Shown: one piece after another, positions 1 to 5,012 of the stretch
Layout: each line of letters starts with the position of its first letter
Position numbering within the stretch: position 1 is the stretch's first letter
Translations under genes and position numbers: made by a program
DNA from: Lachnospiraceae bacterium
GTDB lineage: Bacteria; Bacillota; Clostridia; Lachnospirales; Lachnospiraceae
Assembly (NCBI GenBank): GCA_016282215.1
Contig: JAEEKC010000151.1
Location: 1-5,012, forward strand
Reading direction: 5' to 3'
Length of the DNA stretch: 5,012 nucleotides
Notes under the pieces: model-generated
Told to the model about the DNA's origin: nothing
Database searches by the model: none
Seen by the model: only the letters and a program-made list of their open reading frames with translations

Positions 1-1234
1 CATGGGCCGCAAAAACGCTCTCCTCCCAGGAGATGTAGATCTCATCCATGGCGCCCTGTCCCACCTTTGCCATATGCGGGATGTCTTTTCCAACCTTTAA
101 AAGGAGTGCCGCCATGGACTGCGCATTCTCTTCGATCAAAAATCCGTTGCGGTCATCCGTGATCCCTTCCGATGCACAGGAATCCTTGATCAGGACACTG
201 GCAAGACCACAGGCCGCCGCTTCCCTGACCACAATGCCGTTGGTATCATAGGTGGACGGGAACAGGAACAGATCCGCCCTTGTATTCCAGGCACGAAGCG
301 CCATTCTGTCATGGATGGCACCGGTAAAGATCACCTTGCCCGGCAGCGAGCCCTTCACATGTTTTTCCTTATCCGCATCCGCCTGCTCAGACTGCGCTGC
401 ATCACCGTACAGTGTCCCTGCCGCATCCACGGAAAGCCCGAGTCCGATCGCTGTTTCCACCATTTCCGGTGCATCCACGCCGCCGCCGATAAATACCATT
501 CTGAAATCCATGCCGTTTTCAGCCATGATCTTCAGTGCATCCAGAATAATGGGAAGCCCTTTATATTTCATCAGTCTCCCGACAAACAGAAAGACCGGGA
601 TACCCTGCGGCAGGTCGTAACCCGCCGTGGCAGCTGCAACGCCTTCCTCATCGATCCTTCCTTTGGGAAAATCCACGCCGTTAGACACAACCCTGTATTC
701 GCCCTCATAGCCAAGTGACCGCAGGTTTTCTCCGGCGCCCTTCGATACCACCCAGACATCGTCACAGGCGTCGATATTGTTTACCAGCATCCGGATCGCT
801 TCTTTTTGCATGAACTCGGCCTTCATGGCCCTGGCGATATCCACGTCAAACTTTGTATGATAGGTAAAGACCAGGGGAACATCCTTGGACCTGTGACCGG
901 CAAGCTGGTTGCGGACCAGCCGCGCCATAATGGTGGATACTGCCGGACAATGGGAATGGATGATGTCCGGTGAAAAATCCAGCATCTGTTCCACTTCCTG
1001 CATGGCCAGCGGGTTTCCCGCACGGTATCCGTTGACGATCCCCGTAGTATCAAAACTCTTATAAGGGATCACGCGGTAAGGATAGTTATCATATTGTCCT
1101 TCCGGATACTTCGGAGTTGCGACAACCGCCTCCGCTTTTCCCGACTGCGTCAGGATGCTTGCATAATTCATCACGGTATTGGCCACGCCGTCAATCACCG
1201 GCGGAAATGAATCATTTAAAAGTAAGACCTTCAT
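1..1234 (-). CDS. GT4-type glycosyltransferase, 3' end cut by window edge
   Basis: This retaining GT-B glycosyltransferase probably moves a sugar from a nucleotide donor to a lipid or glycan acceptor at the cytoplasmic face of the membrane. The first 411 residues are visible with no in-frame stop, and the frame runs off the left edge. The N-terminal acceptor domain (about 1-190) starts MKVLLLNDSFPP, with DGVANT at 15-20, HSHCPAVS at 93-100 and TYHTKFD at 124-130. The C-terminal donor domain has LFVGRLMKYKGL at 216-227, FIGGG at 248-252, FTGA at 303-306 and FPSTYDTNGIVVREAA at 325-340. In the usual E-x7-E motif the first Glu is Asp330; the second is Glu338. A polar insert lies at about 270-297. 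The ATG at 1234 is chosen because AGGAGG precedes it by 6 bases. Family is confident. Acceptor and product are unknown; the resemblance to diacylglycerol glucosyltransferases is only suggestive. Confidence 0.9.
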   Translation of the reverse strand, partial: MKVLLLNDSFPPVIDGVANTVMNYASILTQSGKAEAVVATPKYPEGQYDNYPYRVIPYKSFDTTGIVNGYRAGNPLAMQEVEQMLDFSPDIIHSHCPAVSTIMARLVRNQLAGHRSKDVPLVFTYHTKFDVDIARAMKAEFMQKEAIRMLVNNIDACDDVWVVSKGAGENLRSLGYEGEYRVVSNGVDFPKGRIDEEGVAAATAGYDLPQGIPVFLFVGRLMKYKGLPIILDALKIMAENGMDFRMVFIGGGVDAPEMVETAIGLGLSVDAAGTLYGDAAQSEQADADKEKHVKGSLPGKVIFTGAIHDRMALRAWNTRADLFLFPSTYDTNGIVVREAAACGLASVLIKDSCASEGITDDRNGFLIEENAQSMAALLLKVGKDIPHMAKVGQGAMDEIYISWEESVFAAH

Positions 1235-1240
1235 CACAGA

Positions 1241-1246
1241 CCTCCT
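1241..1246 (-). promoter_or_regulatory. Ribosome binding site of the GT4 gene
   Basis: The minus strand reads AGGAGG, a full match to the anti-Shine-Dalgarno core, 6 bases upstream of ATG at 1234. It fixes the start of this edge-truncated gene and supports the M-K-V-L-L-L N-terminus typical of GT4 proteins. Confidence 0.85.
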
Positions 1247-1256
1247 GAGAAATAAT

Positions 1257-1300
1257 AACAAAAACCCGGAGACAGTATACCACAAAATACCATCTCCGGG
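1257..1300 (-). terminator. Rho-independent terminator after the symporter gene
   Basis: On the minus strand, CCCGGAGA (1300-1293) pairs with TCTCCGGG (1272-1265) in a perfect 8-bp GC-rich stem, followed at once by TTTTTGTT. The 20-base loop can form an inner GTAT/ATAC helix. It lies 43 bases past the symporter stop codon. On the plus strand the T-rich stretch begins about 9 bases beyond the stem, so termination in that direction would be weak. Confidence 0.85.
1274..1282 (-). promoter_or_regulatory. Extended -10 promoter candidate for the GT4 gene
   Basis: The minus strand reads TGGTATACT: a TG-N extension followed by TATACT, one mismatch from TATAAT. No good -35 lies 16-18 bases upstream (TTCCCG is the nearest), as is common for extended -10 promoters. 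Transcription would start near 1267, inside the 3' arm of the symporter terminator, leaving a leader of about 33 bases. A transcript starting there lacks the 5' arm and so could not form the terminator hairpin. Hexamer and position are read directly; promoter activity is inferred. Confidence 0.5.
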
Positions 1301-1343
1301 AAACATCTTTTTGTTTTGACTTTACCTTTTGATTATGACCGTT

Positions 1344-2903
1344 TTATTTATCGTCCTCAAGGGATGTCTTTGCATGAACATAAACCGTTCTGTTAAAGCA
1401 GGTAAACATGCTGTCCGCATCCTCCGGCACGGTTTTTCCGGTCAGAATGCTGACAAGGGGTACGAGCACAAGGCCTGCTAACATACAGAACACGCCTGAG
1501 TACAGGGAGTTTTTGAAAATGAGGGAAAGCACGGGGCCCGATACGCTGATCCATCCGAGTGAGATACAAAGCTGAATGATCATCACGATGGTACCGAAGG
1601 CAAAGGAAGTTGCCACGCCGGCCTTGCTGGTTTTCTTCCAGTACAGGCCATAGAGGAAAGGCGCTAAAAACGCACCGGACAGTGCTCCCCACGAAATACC
1701 CATCAGCTGGGCGATAAAAGTTACTTTGGATTTTGCCTGCACAATGGCGATGGCCGCCGAGATCACGATAAAGATCGCTACGAAAACTCGCAGGCAAAGC
1801 ATTTTCTTTTTCTCATCCATCTCTTTCTTTCCGAGCTGTCCGATGAAATCCAGTGTCAGCGTGGAACTGGAGGTCAGCACCAGCGAGGACAGGGTGGACA
1901 TGGAAGCGGAAAGCACCAGGATCAGCACCACTGCGATCAGGAAATCGGAAAGACCGGACAGCATGGTGGGTACCACAGAGTCAAAGCCCTCTGCCGTTAC
2001 CACATCCTGGGTGGTAAACAGGCGCCCGAAGCCGCCGAGGAAGTAGCAGCCGCCTGCTACGATCACGGCAAAGAAAGTAGAAATAAAAGTACCGATCTTG
2101 ATGGAATGTTCATTTTTGATGGCATAGAATTTACCCACCATCTGCGGAAGTCCCCAGGTACCGAGACTGGTCAGCAGGACAACTACCAAAAGGTAGAAGG
2201 GCTGCGGTCCGAAGAAGGAAACATAGGCGCCGTTCATCACGTCCGACTCAACTTCCGACATGGCGATGAGTGACTGCATGAATCCGCCGTGCTTGGCTAA
2301 TACGGCACCGATCACGGCTACAATACCCACCAGCATAACGATACCCTGAATGAAATCATTGATCGCTGTTGCCATATAACCGCCAACGATAACATAAACG
2401 GCCGTCAGTACAGCCATTCCGATCACGCAGACGGAATAATCTACATCAAAGGCCATACGGAACAGTCTGGAAAGTCCGTTGAAAAGCGACGCTGTATAAG
2501 GGATCAAAAACAGGAAGGTGATCGCCGATGCAATAACTTTAAATGCCGGCGATTTGTAACGTTGTCCGAAATACTCCGGCATGGTCTTGCTGCCGAGATG
2601 CTGCGTCTGGATACGGGTACGTCTTCCCAAAAGTACCCAGGGAAGGAGGGATCCGATGAAAGCGTTTCCAAGTCCGATCCAGGTGGATGCCACACCAAAG
2701 CTCCACCCGAACTGTCCGGCATATCCCACAAAGATAACAGCCGAGAAATAAGAAGTACCATAGGCAAAAGCCGTCAGCCACGGGCCAACGGTCCGGCCGC
2801 CGAGGACAAAGCCGTTGACATCCGTCGAGGACTTGCGGCAGTAAATTCCAACGCCGATGAAGACGCAGAAGAAAACTAAGAGTAACAGGATTTTGATCGC
2901 CAT
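1344..2903 (-). CDS. Sodium:solute symporter, SSS family (PanF/PutP-like)
   Basis: This integral membrane protein of 519 residues couples sodium entry to solute uptake. It has the length and the roughly 13 hydrophobic segments usual for the SSS family (LeuT fold). GGRTVGPWLTAFAYGTSYFS (35-54) matches the start of the transport core. GGYMATAINDFIQGIVM (174-190) is the conserved loop and helix also seen in pantothenate permease PanF. MSTLSS (335-340) places Ser336 and Thr337 at the sodium-site Ser/Thr pair of the PutP family (Ser340/Thr341 in E. coli PutP). The position of PutP Asp55 is Tyr52 here, which argues against proline and is closer to PanF-type members. The substrate cannot be read from the sequence. 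The short C-terminal tail (490-519) is polar. The ATG has AAGGA 9 bases upstream. The gene has its own promoter region on one side and a strong terminator on the other, so it is probably monocistronic. Confidence 0.93.
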   Translation of the reverse strand: MAIKILLLLVFFCVFIGVGIYCRKSSTDVNGFVLGGRTVGPWLTAFAYGTSYFSAVIFVGYAGQFGWSFGVASTWIGLGNAFIGSLLPWVLLGRRTRIQTQHLGSKTMPEYFGQRYKSPAFKVIASAITFLFLIPYTASLFNGLSRLFRMAFDVDYSVCVIGMAVLTAVYVIVGGYMATAINDFIQGIVMLVGIVAVIGAVLAKHGGFMQSLIAMSEVESDVMNGAYVSFFGPQPFYLLVVVLLTSLGTWGLPQMVGKFYAIKNEHSIKIGTFISTFFAVIVAGGCYFLGGFGRLFTTQDVVTAEGFDSVVPTMLSGLSDFLIAVVLILVLSASMSTLSSLVLTSSSTLTLDFIGQLGKKEMDEKKKMLCLRVFVAIFIVISAAIAIVQAKSKVTFIAQLMGISWGALSGAFLAPFLYGLYWKKTSKAGVATSFAFGTIVMIIQLCISLGWISVSGPVLSLIFKNSLYSGVFCMLAGLVLVPLVSILTGKTVPEDADSMFTCFNRTVYVHAKTSLEDDK

Positions 2904-2964
2904 AACAGTGATTCCTTTCTATTGCTTTAAGATTGCTTTGGGGACATCGTATATGCCTGCCCCG

Positions 2965-3002
2965 TTTAACGCTTTAGTAGTATATCACGTTAGCGCGTTA
3001 AA
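2965..3002 (-). repeat. Inverted repeat flanking the symporter -10: operator candidate
   Basis: On the minus strand TTTAACGC (3002-2995) and GCGTTAAA (2972-2965) form an exact 8-bp inverted repeat with arm centres 30 bp apart. The -10 hexamer sits between them. A further TAACG (2992-2988) repeats in direct orientation 8 bp after the first. One arm lies in the promoter spacer and the other near the start of transcription, a layout that fits a repressor bound at two sites. No regulator gene is visible in the window, and the binding family cannot be named. Confidence 0.45.
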
Positions 3003-3008
3003 GCGCAA
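2979..3008 (-). promoter_or_regulatory. Promoter of the symporter gene (extended -10)
   Basis: The minus strand carries TTGCGC (3008-3003) and TATACT (2984-2979) separated by 18 bases, with TGA just before the -10, giving an extended -10. The -35 matches TTGACA at only the first three positions. Transcription would start near 2972, with a leader of about 70 bases. The promoter lies between the antiporter stop and the symporter start and is overlapped by repeated TAACG half-sites, so it is probably regulated. Confidence 0.6.
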
Positions 3009-3019
3009 GAGCAAGTTTC

Positions 3020-3045
3020 AAAAAAATTCACGGATCTGTGTTTTT
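3020..3045 (-). terminator. Weak terminator candidate after the antiporter gene
   Basis: Overlapping the antiporter stop, the minus strand reads an A-run, CAC, a six-base loop, GTG, AA and then seven T's (3026-3020). The GC core is only 3 bp, extended at best by A-U pairs with bulges, so termination may be partial. Plus-strand RNA forms a slightly better 4-bp stem, but no plus-strand gene ends here. Confidence 0.3.
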
Positions 3046-4027
3046 ATCTCAGAGCCGCAAATACCATGGCAGCGACATACATCAATACCATGAATATACC
3101 TTCTACTCTCTTTACGGATTTTCCGACAAAGCAGAACAGATAAGCAATGACTGTGATCACCAGCAAAATGGCAAGATCACAAACAGAAGCCAGATTCACG
3201 CCGATGGGATGGATCGCGGACGATACACCCAGGATCAGCATGAGATTGAACAGATTCGAGCCGACCACATTTCCGACGGCCATGCCCGTCTCTCCCTTTT
3301 TTGCGGCAACCACGCTGGTTACCAGCTCAGGCAGGGATGTACCGAGCGCGACGATCGTCAGACCGATCAGTGTTTCCGACATGCCGGCGATCCTGGCGAT
3401 CTCTTTTGCGGAATTGACCACCGCCTGACCGCCGCCCACAATCAGGACAATGCCGACTAATATCAATAAAATGCACTTCCAGACAGGCAGGATCTTTTCA
3501 TCTTCCTCACCGCCGTTGACAGGATGTTTAATGGCATCGACCACCAGGAAAGTAACGTAGCAGGCAAAAATGACCAGAAGAAGGATCCCTGCCAGCCTCG
3601 AAGCACTGCCCACCTCATCGGACATGGCAGCGCTCTGCCAAAGTTTCCCGGCCAGTGTCTGATGTCCCACGCTGATCAGCACAAAGACCGTAACCAGAAT
3701 GTTGACAGGAAAATCTCTCTTCAGGATGGCATCTTCAACCGGAACTTTACAGATGATCGCACAGACACCCAGTACCATCAGAAGGTTGAACATATTCGAG
3801 CCGATGACATTGGAAAGAGCGATTTCATTGGAACCCGAAAGCGCAGCTGATGTGCTGACAGCTAGTTCGGGTGCGCTTGTTCCCATGGCCACGATCGTCA
3901 GTCCCACGATCACACCCGGTACCTTCAGGATCCTGGCGATGGATGCACTTCCGTCTACAAACCAGTCGGCTCCCTTGATCAGGGCAACAAATCCGACTAT
4001 CAGCAAAATGATATCAATAATCAGCAT
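3044..4027 (-). CDS. Sodium/calcium antiporter, CaCA family (YrbG-like)
   Basis: This membrane exchanger of 327 residues probably expels calcium in return for sodium entry. Its length and roughly ten hydrophobic segments fit the prokaryotic CaCA family. It shows the two inverted alpha repeats that build the ion site. Alpha-1 (about 40-90) has GLTIVAMGTSAPEL and SNVIGSNMFN. Alpha-2 (about 218-268) has GLTIVALGTSLPEL and GNVVGSNLFN. Glu54 and Glu234 match the essential glutamates of NCX_Mj (Glu54, Glu213), and Ser77 and Asn81 match its alpha-1 ligands. At the position of NCX_Mj Asp240 there is Asn261, making the two halves symmetric. A polar loop (about 168-180, GGEEDEK) joins the halves. The ATG at 4027 has GAGGA 6 bases upstream. 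A strong promoter directly upstream suggests independent expression. The family is certain; preference for calcium over other cations is inferred. Confidence 0.94.
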   Translation of the reverse strand: MLIIDIILLIVGFVALIKGADWFVDGSASIARILKVPGVIVGLTIVAMGTSAPELAVSTSAALSGSNEIALSNVIGSNMFNLLMVLGVCAIICKVPVEDAILKRDFPVNILVTVFVLISVGHQTLAGKLWQSAAMSDEVGSASRLAGILLLVIFACYVTFLVVDAIKHPVNGGEEDEKILPVWKCILLILVGIVLIVGGGQAVVNSAKEIARIAGMSETLIGLTIVALGTSLPELVTSVVAAKKGETGMAVGNVVGSNLFNLMLILGVSSAIHPIGVNLASVCDLAILLVITVIAYLFCFVGKSVKRVEGIFMVLMYVAAMVFAALR

Positions 4028-4094
4028 TTTTCTTCCTCTAAATAAATTCTTTGTTTATCGGCTCCAAATTATTTTATCGATCTTTACGACGGGT

Positions 4095-4124
4095 ATTATA
4101 CGTGCTGCCCGGCCGTCTTGTCAA
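4095..4124 (-). promoter_or_regulatory. Consensus promoter of the antiporter gene
   Basis: The minus strand reads TTGACA (4124-4119), an 18-base spacer, then TATAAT (4100-4095): both hexamers are perfect sigma-A/sigma-70 consensus. The -35 contains the TGA stop codon of the upstream gene (4123-4121). Transcription would start near 4088, giving an AT-rich leader of about 60 bases before the GAGGA site. A 5-bp inverted repeat, GACGG/CCGTC (4117-4113 and 4092-4088), straddles the -10 and could be an operator or chance. No U-tract terminator separates this promoter from the upstream gene, so read-through into the antiporter is possible. Confidence 0.8.
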
Positions 4125-5012
4125 TCATATAAACGGATCACGCCGTCCGGTCCGCCGCAGGTTACCGTAAAGAACAGATCACCGTCCACAACCGTGCCGT
4201 CAGCCTTCAGGTCACCGTACATATAAGCCTCGATCGGCAGATCAAAATATCCGATCCCCAGTCTGTTGTCCGCAGGCTCATCCTCCACGGCAAACGTCAA
4301 AGTGAACTCTTCTTTTCGTGGAACGGAAACTCTGTCAAAGGTTCTCGTAAACTCATCGATTTGCGTCATACCCTGCGTGCTGTAATGTTCCCGGAAAACT
4401 TCACCGCTTTTCTCTCCGGTCAGGATGATCTCATATTCACCGCCGGTGTCGATGTCAAGATGTTCCTTTGTCAGCCAGAAAGTGATCGTATCAAAATCCC
4501 GCTCAGCAACAAAAGTCTGCTCGATTCTTTCGGCGCCGCCCGTATAGTACATGGCATGGAATTTCTTCTGCGTCACAACCGGGATCACATGCTGCGGTAA
4601 AACGGTACCTGCAAATACGGCAATGATCAGGCCGGCAGGTATGAAATAAACCGCTGCTGTGATCATCCTCGCAAAGAGCGCTGTCGGATTCGAACTGCGA
4701 TACACACCGCCGAACCTTTGCATAAGTGCATAGATTATATCGCAGATCCAGTCCAGACTTTCCGCCGCCAGAATAAAGAGTACGGGAAGAAAGCCGACGC
4801 TGTAATAAGGATACGTCTCCCAAAGCATATAAAACAGAAATCCGCCCAATAAAAGGATCTGCAACAGGCCGATGAAATCCACCTCAAGTTCCGTACGAAG
4901 GTGTTTCACCTTGCCGCAGTCATCAAGCCATTTTCGAAAACCGCCCTTTGACCATCTGTCCAGCGCCCGCGCAAACAGACCGGCAAACACCAGGATGAAG
5001 ACCGACAGATGA
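4121..5012 (-). CDS. C-terminal part of a membrane glycosyltransferase-like protein, 5' end outside window
   Basis: The frame is open to the right edge: 296 residues are visible and the N-terminus is missing. Hydrophobic segments lie at about residues 1-17, 46-65, 69-91 and 116-138. The segment WETYPYYSVGFLPVLFILAA (65-84) resembles the E-x-x-x-R/Y-Y...P helix near the end of GT-C/GT39 lipid-phosphate-dependent glycosyltransferases, which act at the outer face of the membrane. From about residue 142 to the end comes a polar, beta-rich tail, probably extracellular, that includes ERIEQTFVAERDFDTITFWL and several short alternating strands. I do not recognise the tail with certainty. It recalls beta-sandwich modules appended to clostridial polysaccharide-related membrane proteins. 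The GTG at 4990 is not taken as the start, because it has no ribosome binding site and the hydrophobic segment continues upstream of it. The catalytic residues of GT-C enzymes would be in the missing part, so the function stays tentative; a polymerase or flippase-like protein is the alternative. Confidence 0.6.
   Translation of the reverse strand, partial: HLSVFILVFAGLFARALDRWSKGGFRKWLDDCGKVKHLRTELEVDFIGLLQILLLGGFLFYMLWETYPYYSVGFLPVLFILAAESLDWICDIIYALMQRFGGVYRSSNPTALFARMITAAVYFIPAGLIIAVFAGTVLPQHVIPVVTQKKFHAMYYTGGAERIEQTFVAERDFDTITFWLTKEHLDIDTGGEYEIILTGEKSGEVFREHYSTQGMTQIDEFTRTFDRVSVPRKEEFTLTFAVEDEPADNRLGIGYFDLPIEAYMYGDLKADGTVVDGDLFFTVTCGGPDGVIRLYD

Noticed and set aside
252..718. Overlapping plus-strand open frames (252-620 and 311-718)
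   Set aside because: They lie antisense to the well-supported GT4 gene, have no convincing ribosome binding site and encode low-complexity products typical of antisense frames in GC-balanced DNA.
571..1053. Short minus-strand frames at 571-765 and 823-1053
   Set aside because: They are in another frame inside the GT4 gene, whose reading frame is continuous from 1234 to the window edge with all family motifs; no frameshift is needed.
1265..1310. Bidirectional terminator serving a plus-strand gene
   Set aside because: No plus-strand gene ends here, and the plus-strand T-run is about 9 bases from the stem.
4088..4117. Terminator for the right-hand gene formed by GACGG/CCGTC
   Set aside because: The stem is only 5 bp with a 20-base loop, has no U-tract after it and contains the antiporter promoter, so an operator or chance is more likely.
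3699..4226. Plus-strand frame of 175 codons across the antiporter start region
   Set aside because: It is antisense to the antiporter, its promoter and the end of the right-hand gene, and its product resembles no family I recognise.
4988..4990. GTG as the start codon of the right-hand gene
   Set aside because: There is no Shine-Dalgarno sequence upstream, and the frame stays open to the edge with hydrophobic residues continuing through it, so the gene starts outside the window.
1..5012. CRISPR array, tRNA/rRNA, insertion sequence or riboswitch
   Set aside because: No regularly spaced repeats, cloverleaf, transposase-like frame or recognisable aptamer was seen; the gaps between genes are short and explained by promoters and terminators.

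Overview
The window looks like a chromosomal stretch from a Gram-positive, Clostridia-type bacterium. Lachnospiraceae is my best guess. The clues are near-balanced base composition, purine-rich ribosome binding sites, sigma-A-type promoters with extended -10 elements, a hairpin-plus-U-tract terminator, and a GT4 glycosyltransferase of a type I associate with that family. This is a judgement from reading the sequence; no search was run.

All four genes lie on the minus strand, so they read from the right edge to the left. From right to left: (a) 4121-5012, the 3' end of a multi-pass membrane protein that resembles the C-terminal part of a GT-C/GT39-like glycosyltransferase with a beta-rich tail, its N-terminus lying outside the window; (b) 3044-4027, a complete CaCA-family sodium/calcium antiporter; (c) 1344-2903, a complete sodium:solute symporter (SSS family, PanF-like motifs, substrate unknown); (d) 1-1234, the first 411 residues of a GT4-type glycosyltransferase whose 3' end runs off the left edge.

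The genes appear to be separate transcription units rather than one operon. Each complete start has its own promoter candidate. The antiporter has consensus -35 and -10 hexamers, with the -35 overlapping the preceding stop codon. The symporter has an extended -10 flanked by repeated TAACG half-sites that look like an operator. The GT4 gene has an extended -10 inside the loop of the symporter's terminator. The three spaces between genes (93, 140 and 109 bases) are accounted for by these control elements. No RNA gene, mobile element, CRISPR array or origin was seen.

Functionally, the two glycosyltransferase-like genes point to envelope glycolipid or polysaccharide synthesis. The two transporters both use the sodium gradient, one to exchange cations and one to import a solute. 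Nothing ties all four into a single pathway. I found no convincing new system; the points most worth checking are the control regions, the GT4 active-site variant and the beta-rich tail of the right-hand gene.
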